Positions 29,706-36,559 of a DNA stretch of 64,000 bases are shown here, piece by piece. Origin of the DNA: Endozoicomonas_A sp049275935 (lineage in GTDB: Bacteria; Pseudomonadota; Gammaproteobacteria; Pseudomonadales; Endozoicomonadaceae). The position numbers and the translations under genes were made by a program. The stretch spans positions 3,100,001 to 3,164,000 of the forward strand of contig NZ_CP184830.1 of the NCBI RefSeq assembly GCF_049275935.1. The letters run 5' to 3'. The notes below the pieces were generated by a model. The model did no database searches. It was not told where the DNA came from and saw only the letters and a program-made list of their open reading frames with translations. How positions within the stretch are numbered: position 1 is the first letter of the stretch; each line of letters begins with the position of its first letter.

Positions 29706-30179
29706 ATGTCATTGCAAACCATCGAAGGTACTCTGCAGGCTAATGACGGCAAGTATGCGATTGTTGTTGGCCGCTGGAATGCCTTTGTTGTAGAAAGTCT
29801 GCTCAATGCGGCTGTGGACAGCCTGACCCGTCACGGTGTTGCGGAAGAAGATATTACTATTATTCGTTGTCCGGGTGCGTTCGAAATTCCACTGACTGTT
29901 AAAAAAGTCGCCAAAACCCAACGCTTCGACGCTATTATTGCTCTGGGTGCCGTCATTCGTGGTGGCACGCCACACTTTGAATTCGTTGCTAACGAGTGCG
30001 TGAAAGGCCTGTCCAGCGTGAATCTGGAGGAAGAAATTCCAGTGAGCTTTGGTGTTCTGACCGTAGACACCATTGAACAGGCTATCGAGCGTGCCGGCAC
30101 CAAAGCGGGTAACAAGGGTGAAGAGGCTGCCATGGCAGCTTTCGAAATGGTGTCCCTGCTCAAGAAACTGGAGGCCTGA
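29706..30179 (+). CDS. ribH: 6,7-dimethyl-8-ribityllumazine synthase
   Basis: 157 residues from the ATG at 29706, preceded by GAGGAAAG; the longer frame from 29658 lacks such a site. Condenses the RibD product (after dephosphorylation) with DHBP to lumazine, as an icosahedral or pentameric assembly. Typical segments: VVGRWNAFVVESL, VRCPGAFEIPL-like IIRCPGAFEIPLTVK, ALGAVIRGGTPHFEFV and FGVLTVDTIEQAIERAG. Fourth enzyme of the rib operon; nusB begins 1 bp after its stop. Confidence 0.96.
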   Translation: MSLQTIEGTLQANDGKYAIVVGRWNAFVVESLLNAAVDSLTRHGVAEEDITIIRCPGAFEIPLTVKKVAKTQRFDAIIALGAVIRGGTPHFEFVANECVKGLSSVNLEEEIPVSFGVLTVDTIEQAIERAGTKAGNKGEEAAMAAFEMVSLLKKLEA

Positions 30180-30180
30180 G

Positions 30181-30663
30181 TTGTCCACTGAGAAGCAGGA
30201 AACCGGGCAGAAACCTGCCCCGCGTCCTAAACCATCTGCCCGTCGTCGTGCACGTCAACTGGCGCTGCAAGCCCTGTACCAGTGGCAGATGTCCCAGTCA
30301 TCCGTCACCCAGATTGAAATGCAGTTCCGTGCGGACAACGATTTCAGCAAAGTTGACGACGGCTATTTCCACATGCTGCTGACCGGGATTGCCCGTGAAG
30401 TCAGTCAACTCGATGACGCCATGTCGCCGCTGCTGGACCGTCCCATTTCACAGCTGGACCCGGTTGAAATGTCGGCTCTACGCATTGGTTGCTACGAACT
30501 GATGAATCGCTCTGATGTCCCATACCGCGTGGTCATCAACGAAGCGATTGAGCTGGTTAAGCGGTTTGGTGCTCAGGATTCTCACCGTTACATAAACGGC
30601 ATTCTGGACAAGCTGGCACCCCGTGTTCGTCCTGACGAGGTGCGTAACTTCCGTCGGAAGTAA
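30181..30663 (+). CDS. nusB: Transcription antitermination factor NusB
   Basis: 160 residues from a TTG at 30181 with GGAGG six bases upstream, inside the end of ribH. Binds boxA RNA with S10 and supports rRNA antitermination. Core sequence RRRARQLALQALYQWQMS, DRPISQLDPVEMSALRIGCYEL and VVINEAIELVKRFGAQDSHRYINGILDKL is diagnostic. It is longer than E. coli NusB (139) by a Lys/Pro-rich leader. Coupling ribH-nusB-thiL-pgpA is a widespread proteobacterial order. A hairpin follows 9 bp after the stop. Confidence 0.95.
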   Translation: MSTEKQETGQKPAPRPKPSARRRARQLALQALYQWQMSQSSVTQIEMQFRADNDFSKVDDGYFHMLLTGIAREVSQLDDAMSPLLDRPISQLDPVEMSALRIGCYELMNRSDVPYRVVINEAIELVKRFGAQDSHRYINGILDKLAPRVRPDEVRNFRRK

Positions 30664-30672
30664 TCGGTTTTT

Positions 30673-30703
30673 GATCAGGAGGTAGCGCTGTTGTCTCCTG
30701 ATC
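30673..30703 (+). terminator. Hairpin between nusB and thiL
   Basis: GATCAGGAG pairs with CTCCTGATC around 13 bases, followed by TGTTAACC. A second inverted repeat (GTTAACC/GGTTAAAC) follows. It may attenuate rather than stop transcription into thiL. Confidence 0.35.
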
Positions 30704-30761
30704 TGTTAACCCGCCTGACAGCAGGTTAAACTCACATTTTAGCTTGGCTGGAACCTTTCCT

Positions 30762-31730
30762 ATGGCGCTTGGCGAATTTGATCTGATTCGCAGTTTCTTC
30801 GATCGTCCGGGTCTTCGATCGCACTTAAGTGATGTCGTTGGTATAGGCGACGATTGTGCGCTTCTGTCTCTTCAACCTGGTCAACAACTGGCTCAATCCC
30901 TGGATACGCTGGTTGAAGGCATTCACTTCCCGAAAAACTGCGACCCTTATCTGCTGGGTTGTCGGGCGCTGGCCGTTAATCTCAGTGACCTCGCCGCTAT
31001 GGGGGCAAAACCCCACAGTTTTACGCTGGGTCTCACCATGCCTGAATCGAATGATGTCTGGCTGCAGTCGTTTTCTGACGGTTTGGCAGAGCTTGCGTCA
31101 ACCTATCAGATAGGATTGATCGGGGGTGACACCACCCTCGGGCCATTGACCCTCTCGATACAGGTACAGGGAACATTACCTGTAGCTCAAGCGCTGCGGC
31201 GAAATGGCGCTAAAGTTGGAGACCTGATTTACGTCAGTGGTTGTCTTGGTGACGCTGTCGGTGCATTACCTGATGTTTTGAGAGGTGAGAGCCCGGGCAG
31301 TGTTCGCACCCTCGAACAGCGTCATCTGCTGGAACGTTACTATCGACCGACACCCAGAATAGCGTTGGGTCAGTGGTTACTGGAAAATGGAGCCACAGCT
31401 GCCCTGGATATTTCCGATGGTCTATTGGGCGATTTGGGGCATATTCTCAAAGCCAGCCAGGTAGGTGCTCAAATCAGTACTTCATCGGTTCCCGTCTCCA
31501 AAGAGCTGAAAAGTTTGCAGGGTCTGGAGAAAGCCAGGGAGCTGGCCCTGGCCGGAGGCGATGATTATGAGCTGTGCTTTACATGGCCCGATCGAAAAAA
31601 GTTGCAGCTTCCTGACAGCCTGCTGGCTGAAAATCCTGTAACCTGTATCGGTCGAATAACTTCCGCTACCGGGCTGGTGGATGCAGAGACGGCAGAGCCA
31701 CTTTCTCCACGAGCCTACCAGCACTTTTAG
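30762..31730 (+). CDS. thiL: Thiamine-monophosphate kinase
   Basis: 322 residues from the ATG at 30762 (an in-frame TTG lies at 30744). Phosphorylates thiamine phosphate to thiamine pyrophosphate with ATP. Motifs: GIGDDCALL near the N-terminus, GCRALAVNLSDLAAMGAKP, GGDTTLGP and GGDDYELCFT. Length is normal. With thiE at 4951 this gives the last two steps of thiamine pyrophosphate synthesis in the window. The stop is 48 bp before pgpA. Confidence 0.95.
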   Translation: MALGEFDLIRSFFDRPGLRSHLSDVVGIGDDCALLSLQPGQQLAQSLDTLVEGIHFPKNCDPYLLGCRALAVNLSDLAAMGAKPHSFTLGLTMPESNDVWLQSFSDGLAELASTYQIGLIGGDTTLGPLTLSIQVQGTLPVAQALRRNGAKVGDLIYVSGCLGDAVGALPDVLRGESPGSVRTLEQRHLLERYYRPTPRIALGQWLLENGATAALDISDGLLGDLGHILKASQVGAQISTSSVPVSKELKSLQGLEKARELALAGGDDYELCFTWPDRKKLQLPDSLLAENPVTCIGRITSATGLVDAETAEPLSPRAYQHF

Positions 31731-31778
31731 TGACATCTTTTTTATGAAAGAGCATTCTTTCATGGACTACAGAAACTT

Positions 31779-32252
31779 ATGAGCAATACACCCTCAGTCT
31801 GGAAAAATCCGGTGCACTTTTTAGCCTTTGGTCTGGGTAGTGGCCTGTCGCCTGTTGCGCCGGGAACCTTTGGTACGGTAGCGGCCATTCCTTTCTATTT
31901 GATGTTCCAGTACCTGCCGCTCTGGAATTATTTTTTAGTACTGGTTGTCAGTATTATTTTGGGCATCTGGCTGTGTGGAAAGACTTCTAAAGATCTGGGC
32001 GTCCATGACCATCCGGGTATTGTCTGGGATGAATTTGTCGGTTACTGGATTACTATGCTAGCTGCTCCCAGAGGCTGGGAGTGGGTGTTAGTCGGTTTTA
32101 TCCTGTTCCGAATCTTCGATATCTGGAAACCCTGGCCCATCGGTTGGTTAGACAAGAGAGTGCATGGTGGTCTGGGTATAATGATAGACGACATTGTGGC
32201 TGGTATTTTTGCGCTTGTCTGTCTTCAGGTTATTGCTTGTTTTGTGCTCTGA
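31779..32252 (+). CDS. pgpA: Phosphatidylglycerophosphatase A
   Basis: 157 residues, integral inner-membrane protein that dephosphorylates phosphatidylglycerophosphate to phosphatidylglycerol. The signature runs FGLGSGLSPVAPGTFGTVAAIP at the N-terminus (positions 18-39), WDEFVGYWITML in the middle and RIFDIWKPWPIGWLDKRVHGGLGIMIDDIVAG near the end, with about three or four membrane segments. Terminal gene of the rib-nusB-thiL-pgpA group. Confidence 0.95.
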   Translation: MSNTPSVWKNPVHFLAFGLGSGLSPVAPGTFGTVAAIPFYLMFQYLPLWNYFLVLVVSIILGIWLCGKTSKDLGVHDHPGIVWDEFVGYWITMLAAPRGWEWVLVGFILFRIFDIWKPWPIGWLDKRVHGGLGIMIDDIVAGIFALVCLQVIACFVL

Positions 32253-32417
32253 TGGCTTGTGTCCTGTTGGATCTCAGAGCCATAGAGCTGAGTGCCGACT
32301 CTGAGAGTTGGTGGGTGTTTTCGAGAATAAAATATTCGGCTGTGTCTAACAACTTGACCCTATCGCCTGTGGTGAGCAAGATAGAGCCTAAACGGAATTG
32401 GTTATAACCCTTCGTGG

Positions 32418-33098
32418 GTGATCAAAATAAAAAATAGAATGAAATCAGTATTCTCTTTCAAGGTGATTGCTGGGGTTTTTACCAGCCTATTGTTGTCTTT
32501 TTCATACTCTTCCCACGCCGTCAATGTCAGGGTAGTGGCCCTGTTTCCAGACAAAGCTCTTGTCTTCATTGATGGTGAACGTCAATTTCTCAAGGCCGGT
32601 CAAGAACCGGTGAAAGGTGTCAAACTGATCGACGCCAGCAGTCGAAAAGCCCGGCTCGAAATCAATGGCGTAGCGAAAGATTATTTTCTCAGTCGCGATA
32701 TGGGTAACGGCATTCAATCGCCGGAGCTTTTGACGTTTCGAATCAACAGAAGCAATGATGGGCAGTACCTTGCCCAGAGTGTCATTAACAATAATCCGGT
32801 TCAGGTGCTGATAGATACCGGAGCGAATGTTGTCGCCATCAACGGTGCCACGGCTGACCGTCTTGGCATTCGCTACAGGGATGGCAGCGCGGTTCGTGTC
32901 GAAACGGCCAGTGGCGTCGTCAGGGGTTTTCGGGTGATGCTGGATTTCGTGTCCGTCGGCGGCATACGGGTTGCCAATGTTGAAGCGACGGTCATCGAAG
33001 GCAGCAGCCCTGAAAAGGTGTTACTGGGTATGAGTTATCTGAAGAATATCCGATTCAGTGAGGAAGGCGGGGTCATGACACTGGAGGCTCCATATTAA
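32418..33098 (+). CDS. Exported retropepsin-like aspartic protease (clan AA, TIGR02281 type)
   Basis: 226 residues. A signal peptide or anchor spans residues 8-34 (MKSVFSFKVIAGVFTSLLLSF, ending SSHA). The C-terminal domain has one aspartic-protease half-site, VLIDTGANVVAI (D133), followed by an ALA-loop-like LLGMSYL, as in single-lobed retropepsins that work as dimers. A GTG at 32418 and an ATG at 32439 are both possible starts; the latter gives a cleaner signal peptide. Role unknown; families of this type are found in proteobacterial envelopes. 61 bp before ribA, so possibly co-transcribed. Confidence 0.82.
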   Translation: MIKIKNRMKSVFSFKVIAGVFTSLLLSFSYSSHAVNVRVVALFPDKALVFIDGERQFLKAGQEPVKGVKLIDASSRKARLEINGVAKDYFLSRDMGNGIQSPELLTFRINRSNDGQYLAQSVINNNPVQVLIDTGANVVAINGATADRLGIRYRDGSAVRVETASGVVRGFRVMLDFVSVGGIRVANVEATVIEGSSPEKVLLGMSYLKNIRFSEEGGVMTLEAPY

Positions 33099-33159
33099 CT
33101 CGCCTGTAACATCTTGTACTGTTACAATCCCAACGCACGACTGTCTTGAGGAGTAGTGA

Positions 33160-33753
33160 GTGTCTGTTCGTTACGTTGCAGAGTCTCGCTTGCCCACCCC
33201 TTTCGGTGAGTTCATGATGCATGGATTTGAAGAGAGTGGCACCGGCAAGGAGCATCTGGCTCTCTCCATGGGGGATGTGAGTCAGGGTGGTCCCGTTCTG
33301 GCACGGGTTCATTCAGAGTGTCTGACCGGAGATGCTCTTTTCAGCATGCGCTGTGATTGCGGCCCCCAGCTTGAGGAGGCCATGCGCAAGATTGCCGAAG
33401 CTGGTCGCGGGGTTATCCTGTATCTGCGTCAGGAAGGCCGTGGCATTGGTCTGCTGAACAAAGTACGGGCTTACCAGCTTCAGGATACAGGTCTGGATAC
33501 CGTAGAAGCCAACGAAGAACTGGGTTTTGCTGCTGATCTGCGCAAATACGATATGTGCAAGACCATGCTGGATCATCTGGGGGTTACACAGTTAGTACTG
33601 ATGACCAATAATCCTAAAAAGGTTGAAGCCTTGACCCGTCAGGGGATTGATATTATTCATCGTCAGCCCCATCAGACTGGGCAGAATCCTCATAACGAGA
33701 AGTACCTGACCACCAAGGTCTGGAAGCTGGGACACTTGTACGATACTGCATGA
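33160..33753 (+). CDS. ribA: GTP cyclohydrolase II
   Basis: 197 residues with a GTG start, supported by GAGGAG upstream. Opens GTP to the first riboflavin intermediate, releasing formate. Zinc ligands C54, C65 and C67 (SECLTGDALFSMRCDCG) and the catalytic LRQEGRGIGLLNK are intact, as is the GTP site (DTVEANEELGF). It supplies the activity that the RibA-like half of ribBA at 28533 has lost, so the pathway is complete within the window. A hairpin (33765-33791) follows the stop. Confidence 0.96.
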   Translation: MSVRYVAESRLPTPFGEFMMHGFEESGTGKEHLALSMGDVSQGGPVLARVHSECLTGDALFSMRCDCGPQLEEAMRKIAEAGRGVILYLRQEGRGIGLLNKVRAYQLQDTGLDTVEANEELGFAADLRKYDMCKTMLDHLGVTQLVLMTNNPKKVEALTRQGIDIIHRQPHQTGQNPHNEKYLTTKVWKLGHLYDTA

Positions 33754-33764
33754 TGTCTGAGCTG

Positions 33765-33791
33765 GAGCCAGATGCGACCTGTTTCTGGCTC
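33765..33791 (+). terminator. Hairpin after ribA
   Basis: GAGCCAG pairs with CTGGCTC; the T-run is absent (TTGGTG follows). Weak terminator candidate at the edge of the accessory island. Confidence 0.4.
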
Positions 33792-33796
33792 TTGGT

Positions 33797-33954
33797 GAAA
33801 AAAGTAGGACATCCATATAAATACAGCCCATAAGCCGCGAGCCCAGCAGCCCGTCAAACCCTGACAGCTCCCCAGAATAATCGTTTGTCATAACAAACGA
33901 CAAACGAATGACTCAAAAGGGGAAAAAGTCAGAAATAGCAAAGGTCCCATATGA
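33797..33954. repeat. 160-bp direct repeat, copy 1
   Basis: Matches 34954-35116 over its whole length with small gaps (shared cores TAGGACATCCATATAA, CCGCGAGCCCAGCAG, CAAACGAATG/A, CTCAAAAGGGGAAAA, GTCAGAAATAG). Inside is a perfect hairpin, TCGTTTGT/ACAAACGA around CATA, followed by a further CAAACGA. With copy 2 it brackets the effector-like gene at 34104. No open frame is evident in it. Confidence 0.8.
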
Positions 33955-34058
33955 AATAAACTGGGCACCCAAAAATGCTACTGGAAACAAATCAACCATA
34001 TATCCCAAAAAAGGAACAGGTTACGAGTGTCTTGTATTTTCCATTGTTTTCGGCACTT

Positions 34059-34090
34059 GACAGTTTGCACAGAACTTAGTGCAAGCTGTC
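34059..34090 (-). terminator. Inverted repeat after the effector-like gene
   Basis: GACAGTTTGCAC and GTGCAAGCTGTC pair with one mismatch around eight bases, 14 bp past the stop at 34104 on the minus strand. There is no T-run. Possible terminator. Confidence 0.35.
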
Positions 34091-34103
34091 GGCTAATGAG
34101 GAT

Positions 34104-34868
34104 TTAATCATGAAATATTCTGCCCTCTTTTATGATTGATTTATCGGATGAGTCTAATATCACGTATTTGTTATGTCTTGCATCACACTGAATATCGTAG
34201 TCGGATGCGGTAACAGGATTTTCATTAAAAAAACACACATAAACGTCGCTGTTGTTACCCAATCTGGTACCATTTTCAACAAGATGGGAGTAGAGTTCAT
34301 GGTCTCTTACAAAAAGTAGTTTTTTATACTTTTTATCACCGAATTCCTCTAAAAAATCATCGACCTCTCCCTTATGAGAGTCAAGGTTTATTTCATTCAT
34401 GGCAGTATGCATGGCCGCATTAATTCTGTTCTCACTCGCAGAAATCAGAAGATAACAATAACGATGACACGCACTATAAATGGAAGGCAACTCAGCCCAA
34501 ATTGAATCCCCTGTTCCCAGGATAACTTCTATATTTGATCCTAACGGATCGTCATAACTAAACGTGCTAGCATATTCTGCGTTAGTCATTTGTGAATATT
34601 TTTCATGGTTATTTTCTCTATTTTCCAAAATGGAAGTAGAGGGATGACTGCCAGAAGGCGGCCTGTCTGTCGGAACCAACAGTACTTCTTCAAACTTTCT
34701 TTTAGTTGCTTTACGGGCTGCAATGCCTGAAGCCTCATCTACAGAAGGCTGATCAACACGTGGAATAAGCGTTGTAGCCTCCGAATCGGTCCTGGACGCA
34801 GCTGCACTGTAATGCGGCGGTTGAGTTACCGCACTGACTGCGGCGCTGGTTGTTACTCCGTAAGTCAT
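34104..34868 (-). CDS. Unknown protein, possibly a translocated effector
   Basis: 254 residues, no signal peptide, no membrane segment. The first 50 residues are rich in Ser, Thr, Ala and Pro (MTYGVTTSAAVSAVTQPPHY), as in many type III secreted proteins, and are followed by a basic patch, ARKATKRKFEE, that resembles a nuclear localisation signal. Residues 110-254 look like a folded domain (IEVILGTGDSIWAELPS, KKLLFVRDHELYSHLVENG, DVYVCFFNENPVTASDYDIQCDARHN). I recognise no family. GAGGG before the ATG supports the start. The gene is bracketed by 160-bp direct repeats, and CTAGTCT lies 31 bp upstream as in the secreted RNA-ligase gene. Effector status is inference. Confidence 0.65.
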   Translation of the reverse strand: MTYGVTTSAAVSAVTQPPHYSAAASRTDSEATTLIPRVDQPSVDEASGIAARKATKRKFEEVLLVPTDRPPSGSHPSTSILENRENNHEKYSQMTNAEYASTFSYDDPLGSNIEVILGTGDSIWAELPSIYSACHRYCYLLISASENRINAAMHTAMNEINLDSHKGEVDDFLEEFGDKKYKKLLFVRDHELYSHLVENGTRLGNNSDVYVCFFNENPVTASDYDIQCDARHNKYVILDSSDKSIIKEGRIFHD

Positions 34869-34893
34869 TATATATCCCTCGTAATAATTTGTA

Positions 34894-34945
34894 GTTTTAG
34901 ACTAGCAATGGCCATCTAAGTTTTAGACAGGTAATGGTCATTAAA
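34894..34945. repeat. 26-bp tandem repeat upstream of the effector-like gene
   Basis: Two units of GTTTTAGAC(T/A)(A/G)G(C/T)AATGG at 34894-34919 and 34920-34945 with a few differences. The first contains the putative -10-like motif (34899-34906 on the minus strand), so the repeat may bind a regulator. Confidence 0.5.
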
Positions 34946-34953
34946 GTTCAAAA

Positions 34954-35116
34954 GAAAAATAGGACATCCATATAAAAATATAAAATACGGCCTATTAACC
35001 GCGAGCCCAGCAGACCATCAAACCTACAGCCAAGCAGAATAATCGTTTGTCATAACAAACGACAAACGAATAGCTCAAAAGGGGAAAAGTCAGAAATAGT
35101 AAAGGTCCCCATATGA
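34954..35116. repeat. 160-bp direct repeat, copy 2
   Basis: Second copy of the element at 33797-33954, in the same orientation, with the same internal hairpin (TCGTTTGT/ACAAACGA). Its end (GGTCCCCATATGA) is one base longer than that of copy 1. Confidence 0.8.
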
Positions 35117-35202
35117 CAGGACAAACAAATAACAATGGAAAAGTTGGGCAGTCAGCTTACGCCATGAAATGAGCGACTACAGGTAAACGATCCCTATACT
35201 CA

Positions 35203-35390
35203 TTACTGCCCCATTTTCCGAGCAATAGTTTTCATGGCTTCCAGCCTGCCCATTGCCCGATAAAGGCGGTTATTCCATCTCATGGTTTTGAGCCATTCAT
35301 TTGAATCAATTTCCAGTTGGTTCAGAATGGGTGGGATATCTGAAGAAATTGAACCTTTCTTATCGAATGAGCGTAAAACCCCGTACTTTG
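35203..35390 (-). pseudogene. C-terminal remnant of a transposase-like gene
   Basis: A minus-strand frame ending in TAA at 35203 reads SFDKKGSISSDIPPILNQL, then IDSNEWLKTMRWNNRLYRAMG and RLEAMKTIARKMGQ. The WLK...RLYRAMGRLEAMK pattern recalls the C-terminus of transposase-like proteins in which W and a late R/L-rich helix are conserved. There is no start codon, and the frame runs into a CCCCGT/ACGGGG hairpin (35381-35402) that resembles an IS200/IS605-type end. It looks like a truncated mobile gene. Confidence 0.4.
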
Positions 35391-35618
35391 AGGACGGGGA
35401 TGAAAGCTCGGCTTGCAGAGCAAGCCCCTTGTGCTGTTTTGCTATCCGTCAGGTGTTTTTAGCGATTACGCTACCTGACAGGAAAAGTAAAATACCTTCC
35501 GCTTTCTGCCCGTGTTTGTTAAAGGGGTCGCCCAGACAATCTGAAAGGTAGAGCAGATTGTCGAATAAGGTGTATGCCGCTGTTGGGTAAGGTGTACACT
35601 GCGCTCGGGCATGACCCT

Positions 35619-35785
35619 CTAGGAGCCTGACCGAGAATAGTCTGCCCTACTGCGGCGGCAGCAAATTGGTCTGAAAATCCGCTTTTGTTCGTCAAATAGC
35701 TCGCTATTCTCCTCACAAAACCGAATTTTCATCCTCAATTTTCTGCCGTCCTCGCTACGGGCGCTATTCTCGGTCAGGCTCCTAG
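35619..35785. repeat. MITE-like long hairpin element, 167 bp
   Basis: The terminal 22 bp at 35619-35640 (CTAGGAGCCTGACCGAG..) are a perfect inverted copy of 35764-35785. Pairing continues inward with mismatches (GAAAATCCGCTTTTGT against ACAAAACCGAATTTTC) to a central AATAGC-TC-GCTATT. So the whole element can fold as one hairpin. There is no coding content, consistent with a non-autonomous transposable element. Confidence 0.75.
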
Positions 35786-35810
35786 CTGTAGGAATCCCCG
35801 TCGTTCAGAA

Positions 35811-36041
35811 GGTGTCGCAAAACTCCAACAGCTCGTTCCCATGCTCTGAAGGTCGTCATTCCCGCGAAGGCGGGAATCCAGCGCCAACGGTGGGTCTCTG
35901 CCTTCTCGGAGATGACAAGGCCAGGGGAGCACCGGGCAGTACGGTTCTGGTGGTGAGTCAGTGTGGATTCCCGCCTTCGCGGGAATGACGAGAATGACGG
36001 GAGTCAACTCGTTCCCACGCTGGAGAGAGTTTTGCGACACC
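35811..36041. repeat. Nested inverted-repeat element, 231 bp
   Basis: Outer arms GGTGTCGCAAAACTC (35811-35825) and GAGTTTTGCGACACC (36027-36041) are perfect. Inside, GTCATTCCCGCGAAGGCGGG at 35854 is repeated inverted near 35970; each of these is itself a short palindrome of the widespread ATTCCCGC..GCGGGAAT class. It looks like an insertion element remnant with two REP-like units. It ends close to the start of the NTF2-like gene. Confidence 0.75.
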
Positions 36042-36083
36042 CTCTTCACGGCGGGGAGGATGTCGAAGGTAGGAATAGTACTC

Positions 36084-36497
36084 ATGAATGCAAAGGTAAT
36101 GACTTATCAGCAAAAAGTGCAACTTTTCTGTGATGCTCTACAAATTGTCCTGGCAAAGCATGACACCTCAAAAGTGACTGATTATTTTACGGAGGACGCC
36201 GTCATAATCATCAATGAAAGACGTCTGGAGGGCAGCCGACAAATTTGCGAGCGATTACAGTGGATAAAGGAGCATACCAGAAGCGTAGATATTTCTGTGC
36301 ATCGGATTTTTTTTGACGGTGACCGGGGGTTCGATCACCACACCTCCAGAGTAACCTCCAATGAGGGCACTACCGCCTTGTTTAAAATATTTGGCTATAT
36401 AGAGATGCGCGACAATAAAATATCACTGTATGAAGATGTGACCATTCAGATGGAAGGCGAAGAAGCTATGCATTTAGCAACATCTGTTCAGCAATAG
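36084..36497 (+). CDS. NTF2-like/SnoaL-like protein
   Basis: 137 residues from an ATG at 36084 with AGGA upstream; the open frame further 5' lies within the repeat element and is not used. The pattern ALQIVLAKHDTSKVTDYFTEDAVIII then EGSRQICERL and a later IFGYIEMRDNKISLYEDVTIQ fits the cone-shaped NTF2-like fold, which includes SnoaL cyclases and small binding proteins. Catalytic residues cannot be assigned, so the role is open. It follows the repeat cluster and is convergent with dxs. Confidence 0.7.
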   Translation: MNAKVMTYQQKVQLFCDALQIVLAKHDTSKVTDYFTEDAVIIINERRLEGSRQICERLQWIKEHTRSVDISVHRIFFDGDRGFDHHTSRVTSNEGTTALFKIFGYIEMRDNKISLYEDVTIQMEGEEAMHLATSVQQ

Positions 36498-36521
36498 ATC
36501 AGAGTATCAGAAGTGAAATGA

Positions 36522-36549
36522 ATCAGCCTCCCATGAACAGGAGGCTGAT
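36522..36549. terminator. Hairpin between convergent NTF2-like gene and dxs
   Basis: ATCAGCCTCC (36522-36531) pairs perfectly with GGAGGCTGAT (36540-36549) around an 8-base loop. Position between two gene ends suggests a bidirectional terminator, though T-runs are short. Confidence 0.55.
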
Positions 36550-36559
36550 AATGAGATGA

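Noticed and set aside
30073..30180. Upstream extension of the nusB frame
   Set aside because: It lies inside ribH, and the TTG at 30181 with GGAGG is a better start.
34104..34868. CheD-like deamidase fold for the effector-like protein
   Set aside because: A weak resemblance around the LGTGDSIW and late Cys/His region, but no conserved catalytic pair could be placed.
33754..36083. CRISPR array
   Set aside because: The repeats here are two 160-bp copies and long inverted repeats, not short regular repeats with spacers; no cas genes.
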